Positions 6,835 to 12,925 of a stretch of DNA of 12,925 nucleotides are shown here, piece after piece. The first letter of the stretch is position 1, and the number at the start of each line of letters is the position of its first letter. The DNA is from Hyphomicrobiales bacterium. Its GTDB lineage: Bacteria; Pseudomonadota; Alphaproteobacteria; Rhizobiales; UBA4765. The notes under the pieces are model-generated. The model did no database searches and was not told the origin of the DNA. It saw only the letters and a program-made list of their open reading frames with translations. The stretch lies in the NCBI GenBank assembly GCA_027487195.1, contig JAIYEB010000115.1:1-12925 (forward strand). The letters are read 5' to 3'. The translations under genes and the position numbers were made by a program.

Positions 6835-6874
6835 AGGCTATAGCCACTCCCCCAGACTTTCGAGAGTGCAGGAT

Positions 6875-7720
6875 ATGATGGACACATTGACACGAGCGAC
6901 GGATCTCAAAGACCAAGATACAGATGGGCGCAACCGGGATGCCGCAGCTTCGCGCGCAACCGATGATCGCGAGATCGTTCATTCCGTTCTCAAGGCCTTT
7001 GAGGTTCTGAAAGCCTTCAGCCGTCACAAGCCGCGCATGACCTTGTCCGAGGTTGCCGAGTATGCCGGCATGAGCCGTGCGAGCGCGCGTCGGTTCCTCC
7101 TGACATTCACGCATGCCGGTTACACCAAGACCGATGGCAAGCGATTTGAACTGACACCGAAGCTCTTGGAGCTTGGCCACTCGGTGCTGTCGTCGCTCAA
7201 CATCTGGGATCTGGCGCGTCCGGTCCTGACCGAGCTTTCGGAACGTTGCGACGAGAGCTGCTATGGCGCTGTGCTCGATGGCGCCGAGGTGCTCTATGTG
7301 TTCCACGCCCCATCCTCGGCCAAGGTGGTCAATGTCAATCTGCGCGTTGGCAGCAGGCTGCCCGCCTATTGCACATCGATTGGCCGCGTGCTGATCGCCG
7401 GACTGCCTGATGATGAGCGCGAGCGGGCCATTGCCGCGATGAAACCGGTTCAGCACACGCTGCGCACCGTGACCGCCAAGGCGAAGCTCAGGGAATTGAT
7501 CGAGCAGGCCGGGCGTCAGGGCTGGTGCGTTGTGGATGAAGAGCTCGAGATCGGTCTTCGCTCGGTCTCGGTGCCGATCAAGTCGCCGTCAGGCGCGACT
7601 GTGGCTGCGATCAATGTGTGCGGCCCCAGCGTCCGGGTCACCTCAGATGAACTGCGCTCGCGCATTCTGCCCGATCTTCTGGTCGCTGCAGACCGCATCA
7701 ACAAGGCGCTCAGGGACTAG
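6875..7720 (+). CDS. IclR family transcriptional regulator, PcaR/PcaU/PobR-like
   Basis: A 281-residue DNA-binding regulator. A low-complexity N-terminal tail (about 30 residues) is followed by the IclR winged helix-turn-helix: SVLKAFEVLKAF (37-48), the recognition region TLSEVAEYAGMSRASARRFL (56-75), and the wing DGKRFELTPKLLELG (87-101). The C-terminal effector domain shows RLPAYCTSIGRVLIA (161-175), CVVDEELEIGLRSVSVPI (218-235) and a final dimer helix. The ARRFLLT and RLPAYCTSIGRVL patterns are typical of the PcaR/PcaU/PobR subgroup, which includes activators that sense aromatic or oxo acids. No aromatic pathway genes are nearby, so the effector is probably a different organic acid. ATGs at 6875 and 6878 are both possible; AGGA lies directly before the first and GAGAG eight bases upstream. 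It faces away from the transporter and towards the flavoprotein gene. Confidence 0.93.
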   Translation: MMDTLTRATDLKDQDTDGRNRDAAASRATDDREIVHSVLKAFEVLKAFSRHKPRMTLSEVAEYAGMSRASARRFLLTFTHAGYTKTDGKRFELTPKLLELGHSVLSSLNIWDLARPVLTELSERCDESCYGAVLDGAEVLYVFHAPSSAKVVNVNLRVGSRLPAYCTSIGRVLIAGLPDDERERAIAAMKPVQHTLRTVTAKAKLRELIEQAGRQGWCVVDEELEIGLRSVSVPIKSPSGATVAAINVCGPSVRVTSDELRSRILPDLLVAADRINKALRD

Positions 7721-7728
7721 GTCCCTTT
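7712..7728 (+). terminator. Hairpin around the IclR stop codon, possible weak terminator
   Basis: AGGGAC (7712-7717) and GTCCCT (7721-7726) pair perfectly with the TAG stop codon as the loop, followed by only TT. The six-base stem and short U run make it a weak terminator; the hairpin pair at 7784-7825 may do the main work. Confidence 0.35.
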
Positions 7729-7783
7729 CGCTTCGTGAATCAAGGCGACGCTCCAAGTCTTTGTTTTATGACTCGTTATTGCG

Positions 7784-7825
7784 CAGAGCCGGCTCCCGGC
7801 TTTGCCTGGCATGCTCAGGCAAAGC
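7784..7825. terminator. Overlapping hairpin pair at the convergent gene ends
   Basis: Two inverted repeats share six bases. The first pairs 7784-7792 with 7796-7804 (nine base pairs, one G-U, a CTC loop). The second pairs GCTTTGCCTG (7799-7808) with CAGGCAAAGC (7816-7825), ten perfect pairs, with the stop codon of the FAD oxidoreductase gene at its loop edge. They cannot both form in one RNA. Lying between converging genes they probably end transcription from both sides, although neither has a strong U tract. Confidence 0.6.
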
Positions 7826-8954
7826 GGCTTGCTGAGAATGGGCGGACATCAAAGCCTGGATCGCGCCCTGCAATGATGGCCGCTGCCATGTCGCCAACAA
7901 GGGGTCCGAGCGTATAGCCCGCATCACCGGGTACCGCGACGAAAGCGTTGGCATGGCCGGGCAGGGCACCCAGAACGCACTGCCCATCGCATGTGGTGTT
8001 CACGCCAGCCCAGGTTCGGATCAGCCTGAGCCGTGACAGGCGCGGAACCACGTGCTGTGCGAGGCTGAGATTGCCGATCAGGCTGTCTGGCTCAACAGTC
8101 GGGAATGCTTGTGGCCCTTCAAAGCGCGCAGGCCAGCCGCCGCCAATCACCACTTGGCCGGCACCGAGCTGTTTCAGCGTGATCATGCGGTCTGCATGCT
8201 GGACAAGATGCAGGATCAGCGGGCTTGTCGCCTCAGTGACGTTCATGTGCAGGGGTTCTGCCACTGTCGGAATTACAACACTAAGATGCGCCGAAAGGGC
8301 GCCTGTGCCGGCACCTGCGGCCAGAACGAGGGTTTTGCAGCGCACCTGACCCCGCGACGTCGAAACCAGGTACCCGGCATCGCGTTGTTCAAGCGCTGAC
8401 ACGATCGTCTCGGTCGCAATCACAACGCCTTGAGCCAACACAGCCCGGCGGAGCGCTGAGTTGGCCAGAAGCGGGTTGAGCTTGCCCTCTGTGACGCAAA
8501 GTTCAGCGCCATAGATCGCGTCGCCGAGATAGGGCGCAATGGCCATGAGCTCGTTGCGCTCGAGCATGTGCACATCAAGGCCAAGGGCGCGTTCGCGCTC
8601 GGCCTTTTCCTTCAGGAATGCGAACTGGGCCGCATCCTCTGCAACCATCAGGCCGCCGGAAATCTTCAGCTCGAAATCCGCCTTGAGATCGCGCGCCAGT
8701 TGCTGCCATGCTCCAACCGCGCGTGGATAAAGCGGCAGTGAGTATTCGAGATTGCCGATCTGGTCCGGGTACATGCGCAGGAAGCGGCTCTGCATCTGCA
8801 CATGCAGGCTGCCGGCGTTCGCATTTGTGCCGGCATTGCGTCCCTCATCGATCACCAGCACGCCGCGCCCATCAGTGCTGAGCGCACGCGCTGTTGAAAG
8901 GCCGACGATCCCGCCGCCAATGACAACCACATCAATGTCAGAGGGGAGGCTCAC
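7815..8954 (-). CDS. DAO-family FAD-dependent oxidoreductase, probable catalytic (beta) subunit of an amine/imino-acid dehydrogenase
   Basis: A 379-residue flavoprotein of the D-amino-acid-oxidase/glycine-oxidase fold. The FAD-binding VVVIGGGIVGLSTARAL lies at residues 9-25, with the acidic residue binding ribose in VLVIDEG (32-38); the C-terminal GDAGYTLGPLVGDMAA (343-358) is the conserved flavin-contact helix. It resembles the HcnC, OoxB/NoxB and D-hydroxyproline dehydrogenase beta class, in which such a subunit oxidises a C-N bond and passes electrons to an iron-sulfur/FAD alpha subunit. That partner is encoded directly upstream: the GTG start overlaps its stop in GTGA. No clear Shine-Dalgarno box is seen, so translation probably depends on coupling. 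No signal peptide; cytoplasmic or peripheral to the inner membrane. Substrate unknown: glycine, opines, D-imino acids and sarcosine-like amines are all possible. Confidence 0.9.
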   Translation of the reverse strand: MSLPSDIDVVVIGGGIVGLSTARALSTDGRGVLVIDEGRNAGTNANAGSLHVQMQSRFLRMYPDQIGNLEYSLPLYPRAVGAWQQLARDLKADFELKISGGLMVAEDAAQFAFLKEKAERERALGLDVHMLERNELMAIAPYLGDAIYGAELCVTEGKLNPLLANSALRRAVLAQGVVIATETIVSALEQRDAGYLVSTSRGQVRCKTLVLAAGAGTGALSAHLSVVIPTVAEPLHMNVTEATSPLILHLVQHADRMITLKQLGAGQVVIGGGWPARFEGPQAFPTVEPDSLIGNLSLAQHVVPRLSRLRLIRTWAGVNTTCDGQCVLGALPGHANAFVAVPGDAGYTLGPLVGDMAAAIIAGRDPGFDVRPFSASRFA

Positions 8955-10621
8955 CTTGGCTTGCCCGCGGATACGATATCGCCAATCGCCACCGGCTTTA
9001 ATGGGCCGCGTGGTGCAAAGTACGCGTGCTCATCCATGGGCCGGCCCTGGGTCTCAGCCAGATGAGCCACCAGCAACGGCCCACAGTTGCGGCCCTGACA
9101 ACGCCCCATGCCCATCCGTGTGCGCCGCTTGACCTCGGCAATGGAAGGCGATCCATCGGCCAGCGCAGCGTCAAGAGCAGCCTTCGTGACCTCTTCGCAG
9201 CGGCAGACAAGTGTATCGGCGCTGCAGAGCGACAGGCCTGGCTCAGGCGCATCAAACAAACGCCAGAGCGCTTTCTGAAACCTGCGATGACGCTTGAGGT
9301 CAGCATTTGCGGCTGCAAGCGCAGTGACATTGACTGAACGGCCGAGCCGGCCTGCGGCTGTGATGCCTGCAATGAGCCCTTCGGAGCGGGCTGCGGGTGC
9401 GCCGCCAAGCCCGCAGCCATCGCCAACGGCAAAGACATTTGGAACTGTTGTTTCCATTTCGGCCGTGCGCACACAGACGAGATGGCCTTTGTCATGGTCG
9501 TGGCGATGTTCAGCGCCAAGCGCGCGGGCAATTTCATTCGCCGGCGAAAAGCCGTAGCCAAGGGCAATGGCATCCGCCTCAACGAAGATGTCCTGCCCCA
9601 GCTGATTTCGCAATGTCGCGCGCAGTCCGGTGAGGCCTTGTTCGACTGCAACCAGCCGGGTTGCCCAATGCAGCGCGATCCCGCGCCCTTTCAGGGCCAA
9701 TACAAGCTTGGCGCCTTCAAGCGCCAGGGCTGGCCCTGACAGGGCAAGCGCCAGACCGGAGCCAAGAGTTCGAAGGCCAGGTCCGGCGGCAGCCTCGCTG
9801 ACAGCAACGATGTTGGCCCCGCCGGCTGCGAGTTCGTTCGCGACTTGCAGGTTCAGCGGACCGTTTCCAGCAACGAGAATGCGCTTTGCAGGCAGCGTGC
9901 GCGACGAGCGCCAGAGCGTTTGCATTGCGCCCGTTGTCATGACGCCGGGAAGCGTCCAGCCAGGAACAGGCCAGGGGCGTTCGTATGCGCCCGTAGCCAG
10001 AATGACCTGACGCGGCTTGATCCGGTAGGTCTGATGATTGTGCGTGACGAAAAACAGGTCGGCGGCATAAGCGCCCCACAGATCAGCCGGGGCCATGATC
10101 TGAACACCTGACGCCATGACATCAGCGACAAGGGCAGCACCTTCGCGCTGTTGGCGATCAAGGGGCGGCCCTGCGCCTTCTGCGGTTTGCTTGTAGTATT
10201 GGCCGCCGGCAACGCTGCGCTCATCAATGAGCAGCACGTCGGCACCGGCAAACCGCGCAGACAGCGCAGCCGACAGACCGCCAGCGCCTCCACCAATCAC
10301 AAGGATTTCCGGCGTCAGTTCCTGAAGATCGCCGGCCGTGATCGGCTTTGCGCCGATGCTGCGCGCGGCGGTTTGCCCTGGGAAGGCCTGACGCGTCACA
10401 GTGAGACCAGGGGCCGATTTGACCATGCACGCGCGCATGTTCTCCTCGCCATCAATGGTCACGAGGCAGTCCTGGCAGACGCCCATCCCGCACCACACCC
10501 CGCGCGGTGCGCCCGAGCGGGTATCGCGCAGCGCAAGTTCGCCGGCCTCAGCCAGAGCTGCAGCAATTGTTTGCCCCGGACGAATTGAGATCTCGCGGCC
10601 TTCAAACCGGAAATGGGACAT
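8951..10621 (-). CDS. Fused [2Fe-2S] ferredoxin-like / FAD-NAD(P) / BFD-like flavoprotein (HcnA-HcnB or opine/hydroxyproline dehydrogenase alpha type)
   Basis: A 556-residue electron-transfer subunit built of three parts. Residues 1-75 are a SoxA/HcnA-like [2Fe-2S] domain with Cys44, Cys49, Cys52 and Cys65. Residues 104-440 are a pyridine-nucleotide-disulfide-type FAD domain: VIGGGAGGLSAA (108-119), an ATG segment (209-211), a second dinucleotide motif starting at VAGNGP (250-255) and the FAD-binding NVFAVGDGCGLGG (395-407). Residues 470-515 are a BFD-like [2Fe-2S] site with Cys473, Cys475, Cys508 and Cys513. In HCN synthase the first domain (HcnA) is a separate protein; here it is joined to the HcnB-like part. 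The glycine-cleavage-T domain of true sarcosine oxidase alpha is absent. The ATG at 10621 overlaps the upstream stop (TGATG); a TTG 18 bases earlier is less likely. It should carry electrons from the DAO-type subunit to a quinone or other acceptor. Confidence 0.9.
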   Translation of the reverse strand: MSHFRFEGREISIRPGQTIAAALAEAGELALRDTRSGAPRGVWCGMGVCQDCLVTIDGEENMRACMVKSAPGLTVTRQAFPGQTAARSIGAKPITAGDLQELTPEILVIGGGAGGLSAALSARFAGADVLLIDERSVAGGQYYKQTAEGAGPPLDRQQREGAALVADVMASGVQIMAPADLWGAYAADLFFVTHNHQTYRIKPRQVILATGAYERPWPVPGWTLPGVMTTGAMQTLWRSSRTLPAKRILVAGNGPLNLQVANELAAGGANIVAVSEAAAGPGLRTLGSGLALALSGPALALEGAKLVLALKGRGIALHWATRLVAVEQGLTGLRATLRNQLGQDIFVEADAIALGYGFSPANEIARALGAEHRHDHDKGHLVCVRTAEMETTVPNVFAVGDGCGLGGAPAARSEGLIAGITAAGRLGRSVNVTALAAANADLKRHRRFQKALWRLFDAPEPGLSLCSADTLVCRCEEVTKAALDAALADGSPSIAEVKRRTRMGMGRCQGRNCGPLLVAHLAETQGRPMDEHAYFAPRGPLKPVAIGDIVSAGKPR

Positions 10622-11565
10622 CAGTTTGCTTCCGGCCAATTGGGCCAGTCCTCACGTGCCTTGAGCTGTGACATCAGCGCCTTGTCCCGCCAGCGTACGC
10701 GCGCCTCCCATTGTTCAAGCGGCACTGCTGTGCGCCGCGCGGCATCGACCTTTGCGACAAGGTCATCCGTCCAGGGATCGTTCTGGCCACGTTCAGCGCC
10801 CATGCGTGCGTAGGCTGCGCCCATGCGCGCGGCGTGGGCGGGAATACCGCCGCGCGTGTTGAGGTCGGCTGTCTCGAACGGGCCAATGACTGACCAGCGC
10901 AGCCCAAGTCCATCCCGCACGACCCGGTCAAGGTCGGTCGGTGAGATGACGCCGTCGCGCACAAGGCAATAGGCTTCGCGCAACATGGCGCCCTGCAGGC
11001 GATTGAACACGAAACCTTCGATTTCCCGGGTAATGCGCACAGGCGAAAGCCCGCATTGGGTCAGGAAGGCATCGGAACGCTCAACGGTGTCCTGGCTGGT
11101 GAACTCAGCCGGCACAAGCTCGACCACCGGTATCAGAAAGGGTGGGTTGCCGGGATGAACCACGAGGCAACGCTCGCGGGTTGCAAGGCCGCCGGCAATG
11201 GCGCTTGCCGTGATTGCCGAGGATGAGGATGCGAGAATGGCGGTCCGGGGCGCGCTGATTTCAAACGCGCTGAACAACGCCTGCTTCAGCTCAAGCCGTT
11301 CAGGGGCATTCTCCTGAACATAATCGGCGTCCTTCAGGGCTGCTTCAAGCTCGGCATGGATCGAGAGCTTGCCGAGGACGGCATCGATATCGCCCTCAAA
11401 CAGGCCATAGGACGCAAGATCTCGAAGTCTTGCCGCAACCTCTGTTTTGGCGACATCGCGGCGTGTGCCATCGGGGTCGTGCAGCGCAACGTCATGGCCA
11501 GCGCGTGCAAACACGAGGGCAAACGCAATTCCGATCGAGCCTGCACCAACAACGGCAACCTTCAC
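10621..11565 (-). CDS. 3-hydroxyacyl-CoA dehydrogenase-fold NAD oxidoreductase (lambda-crystallin / L-gulonate or L-carnitine dehydrogenase type)
   Basis: A 314-residue two-domain dehydrogenase. The N-terminal Rossmann domain opens with VVGAGSIG (5-12), and Asp30 at the end of the second strand indicates NAD over NADP. QENAPERLELK (85-95), the SSSS run (113-116, catalytic Ser region), VVHPGNPPFLIPVVEL (135-150, catalytic His137 and a Glu at 149) and the conserved Asn188 in VFNRLQ follow. The C-terminal helical domain has GLGLRWSVIGPFETADLN (219-236), which places it with lambda-crystallin, L-gulonate 3-dehydrogenase and L-carnitine dehydrogenase rather than fatty-acid enzymes. The usual HPFNPP is HPGNPP here. 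It probably oxidises a small 3-hydroxy acid. The start is GTG, supported by an AAGGA box nine bases upstream that overlaps the end of the preceding gene. Confidence 0.9.
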   Translation of the reverse strand: MKVAVVGAGSIGIAFALVFARAGHDVALHDPDGTRRDVAKTEVAARLRDLASYGLFEGDIDAVLGKLSIHAELEAALKDADYVQENAPERLELKQALFSAFEISAPRTAILASSSSAITASAIAGGLATRERCLVVHPGNPPFLIPVVELVPAEFTSQDTVERSDAFLTQCGLSPVRITREIEGFVFNRLQGAMLREAYCLVRDGVISPTDLDRVVRDGLGLRWSVIGPFETADLNTRGGIPAHAARMGAAYARMGAERGQNDPWTDDLVAKVDAARRTAVPLEQWEARVRWRDKALMSQLKAREDWPNWPEAN

Positions 11566-11574
11566 AGTGCTGTA

Positions 11575-11579
11575 TCCTT
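11575..11579 (-). promoter_or_regulatory. Ribosome binding site supporting a GTG start
   Basis: The minus strand reads AAGGA nine bases before the GTG at 11565. Its first base overlaps the end of the upstream stop codon, which suggests termination-reinitiation. Confidence 0.55.
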
Positions 11580-12472
11580 CAAAGTCCGGCCTCGCGCTTC
11601 ACATAGGCCGCGACCTCGGCGTGGGTTGCAAACCATACGCTTCCCGAGGCTTTGGCGTGGCGGATCAACTCGTCGAGGATGAAGATGCGCGAGCGATAGC
11701 CGGTGACGAAGGGATGCATGACGAGCTGGAGCAATCCGCCCTCGACCAGCGCCTGATCAAACTCGCGCCGGAAGATATCAAGCACATCTGCCGGCGGGGT
11801 ATGCGGGCGTGTCGGCGGCGTGCGGTTGAACAACAGGTAGACCGCATCATCGCGCACCCAGTCCACCGGCAACTCGACGAGGCCGGTGGCGTGCCCATCG
11901 AGCAGCAGTTCATAGGGATCATCGTCGGCCATCATGGAGGAATCGTACAGGAGGCCAGCTTCCTTCACGAGGCGAATGGTATTTGCACTCAGATCCCATT
12001 GCGCGGCGCGATGGCCGACGGGGCGCACGCCCGACAATCTCTCCAGAACCTCGATCGAGCGGAGCATGAGATCACGCTCATCGGCTTCCTCGAGCAGGGA
12101 TGTGTTTTCATGGATATAGCCGTGGATCCCGATTTCGTGGCCTTCGCCAACGAAACGACGCGGCTCATCTGGTCCGATGAGGGCTGCAACAGCCGGGCAG
12201 AAGAACGTCGCACGCACATCATGGCGTGCGAGCACGTTGAGGATGCGTGGCACGCCGACACGCCGACCATATTCGCCCCAGGCAATCCTGCCCAGTGCGC
12301 GCCCGCCCGCACCCATTTCAAATGTCTCGTGATCGGCATCAAAGGACAGGGCCACAGCAACCCGTGCGCCGCCGGGCCAGACGGTTGGTCTCAATGTCCG
12401 CCCGGCGCGGACCGTCCCAACGAGTTGGCGCCAGTCCGCTTCCGGCCAGGTCCAGGGCTTTGAAGGTGTCAT
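11579..12472 (-). CDS. Polysaccharide-deacetylase-fold hydrolase (PuuE / cyclic imidase / HpPgdA-like), cytoplasmic
   Basis: A 297-residue NodB-homology metal hydrolase. The first motif is ALSFDADHE (41-49), giving Asp45 and Asp47; the metal-binding histidines are His117 and His121 in GHEIGIHGYIHE (111-122); a third motif GHRAAQW lies at 153-159 and a late MHP at 252-254. The N-terminus (MTPSKPWTWPEADW) is polar with no signal peptide or membrane segment, so it works in the cytoplasm and is unlikely to act on wall polysaccharide. The FDxDHE form and the long inserts fit the branch that includes allantoinase PuuE, cyclic imidase and H. pylori PgdA. In this operon an amide or cyclic imide bond of the imported compound is the more likely target (inference). 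The ATG lies four bases after the GST stop. Confidence 0.88.
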   Translation of the reverse strand: MTPSKPWTWPEADWRQLVGTVRAGRTLRPTVWPGGARVAVALSFDADHETFEMGAGGRALGRIAWGEYGRRVGVPRILNVLARHDVRATFFCPAVAALIGPDEPRRFVGEGHEIGIHGYIHENTSLLEEADERDLMLRSIEVLERLSGVRPVGHRAAQWDLSANTIRLVKEAGLLYDSSMMADDDPYELLLDGHATGLVELPVDWVRDDAVYLLFNRTPPTRPHTPPADVLDIFRREFDQALVEGGLLQLVMHPFVTGYRSRIFILDELIRHAKASGSVWFATHAEVAAYVKREAGL

Positions 12473-12476
12473 TGCG

Positions 12477-12925
12477 CTAGCCGATCTCGCGCATGCGCAT
12501 CATGGTCTTGAAACCCTCGCGCTCAGTTGCAGCCAGGTACCAGGCCTGAACCCGGGGAAAATGCTCAAGCGCACGCGGCTCGGCCCTGAGGTAGAACACA
12601 CAGCACGCGACGTTCAGATCAGCCACCGTAAAGCGCCCGCCAACCAGATAGCCATTGCCAGCCTCTAATGCGGCTTCAAGGGCTCGGAGCGGACGCTCAA
12701 GGCGGGACAAGGCAGCATTTACGGCAGCGGGGCTTCGCTCTGCCTCCGGGCGGTTGATGGTATGGACCACAATCTCATGGGCATCCGGCTCGAGCGTCGT
12801 TGCAGCCCACAACGTCCATGAGGCCATGCGCGCTTCCTCGCCCAGATCGCGCGCACCAAGCGGCGCTCCAGCAAGGCGCGCGAGGTGAAGGTTGATCGCA
12901 AGCGATTCAAACACCACCCCATCGC
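12477..12925 (-). CDS. Glutathione S-transferase family protein (5' end cut off by window edge)
   Basis: The visible 149 or so residues hold the end of the thioredoxin-like domain and the whole helical domain. The frame is open to the right edge and reads DGVVFESLAINLHLARLAG, the GST pattern in which the Glu-Ser pair binds the glutathione gamma-glutamyl group, so a GTG at 12917 is not the true start and about 60 residues lie outside. The C-terminal half has the GST helix motif YLVGGRFTVADLNVACCVFY, with the conserved N-capping box TVADLN, and ends with the LEHFPRVQAWYLAATEREGF segment typical of bacterial GSTs. Possible roles are conjugation or isomerisation of a reactive intermediate, or general detoxification. 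It is the first visible gene of the right-hand train; its promoter is outside the window. Confidence 0.9.
   Translation of the reverse strand, partial: DGVVFESLAINLHLARLAGAPLGARDLGEEARMASWTLWAATTLEPDAHEIVVHTINRPEAERSPAAVNAALSRLERPLRALEAALEAGNGYLVGGRFTVADLNVACCVFYLRAEPRALEHFPRVQAWYLAATEREGFKTMMRMREIG

Larger units (their letters stand above)
6534..6874. promoter_or_regulatory. Divergent control region between transporter operon and IclR gene
   Basis: A 341-base region with no convincing gene. It holds the binding-protein leader, a weak minus-strand promoter candidate (6626-6655), a possible operator half-site (6602-6616), a GGATC-gata-GATCC inverted repeat at 6702-6715, an AT-rich island at about 6716-6757 that stands out from the GC-rich surroundings, and a perfect 15-base palindrome at 6820-6834. 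An open frame from a TTG at 6767 runs into the IclR gene, but its extra 36 residues cover the palindrome and look non-coding. Confidence 0.75.

Noticed and set aside
6767..6874. N-terminal extension of the IclR protein from a TTG at 6767
   Set aside because: It would cover the palindromic operator; the added residues do not resemble an IclR N-terminus, and double ATGs with an adjacent AGGA exist at 6875/6878.
6728..7456. Minus-strand open frame of 242 codons opposite the IclR gene
   Set aside because: The plus strand encodes a clear IclR protein; the antisense frame has no family motif and would run across the AT-rich control island.
8951..10621. Sarcosine oxidase alpha subunit (SoxA)
   Set aside because: The N-terminal Fe-S and FAD parts are similar, but the chain ends at 556 residues without the glycine-cleavage-T domain and carries a BFD-like cysteine site instead.
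11447..12463. Long plus-strand open frame of 338 codons opposite the deacetylase and HAD-fold genes
   Set aside because: It is antisense to two genes with clear conserved motifs, shows no recognisable motif itself and is rich in Arg/Ala/His, as expected for an antisense shadow in GC-rich DNA.

Overview
The window looks like a chromosomal stretch of a GC-rich proteobacterium, most likely an alphaproteobacterium of the Hyphomicrobiales type. This is a judgement from base composition by eye, codon use, the CUT1-type ABC operon and the fused opine/hydroxyproline-dehydrogenase-like flavoprotein; no marker gene proves it. No tRNA, rRNA, CRISPR array, IS element or phage gene is visible.

Layout. 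Two minus-strand gene trains flank one plus-strand regulator. Right-hand train, read from the right edge leftwards: a GST-family protein (5' end cut off by the edge), a cytoplasmic polysaccharide-deacetylase/cyclic-imidase-fold hydrolase, a 3-hydroxyacyl-CoA-dehydrogenase-fold NAD oxidoreductase (lambda-crystallin / L-gulonate dehydrogenase type), a fused [2Fe-2S]-FAD/NAD(P)-BFD flavoprotein, and its probable partner, a DAO-family FAD oxidoreductase. These genes are separated by 13 bases or fewer, and the last two junctions are overlapping stop/start codons. The train meets a plus-strand IclR regulator tail to tail over about 94 bases full of hairpins.

The IclR gene is divergent from the second train: a periplasmic solute-binding protein with a Tat-like signal, two MalF/MalG-type permeases, a MalK/UgpC-type ATPase, a DapA/NAL-family lyase, a catalytically atypical SDR and a canonical SDR cut off by the left edge. 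The 341-base divergent region holds an AT-rich island, weak promoter-like boxes, a perfect 15-base palindrome of the GTTCG-N5-CGAAC form and a second, degenerate copy near the transporter start. These suggest that the IclR protein controls both itself and the transporter operon.

Working together (inference): this reads as a complete uptake-and-catabolism locus for one small molecule. A CUT1 transporter, normally for sugars, polyols or their conjugates, imports it. An amide/imide hydrolase may open or deacylate it. The two-gene iron-sulfur/FAD dehydrogenase oxidises a C-N bond, as in opine, D-hydroxyproline or glycine (HCN synthase) oxidation. NAD-linked dehydrogenases and a Schiff-base lyase/dehydratase finish the carbon skeleton. 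The mix of a sugar-type transporter and an imino-acid-type dehydrogenase does not match a pathway I can name; a sugar-amino-acid conjugate (opine-like) or hydroxylated imino/sugar acid is a reasonable guess, but the substrate is unknown.
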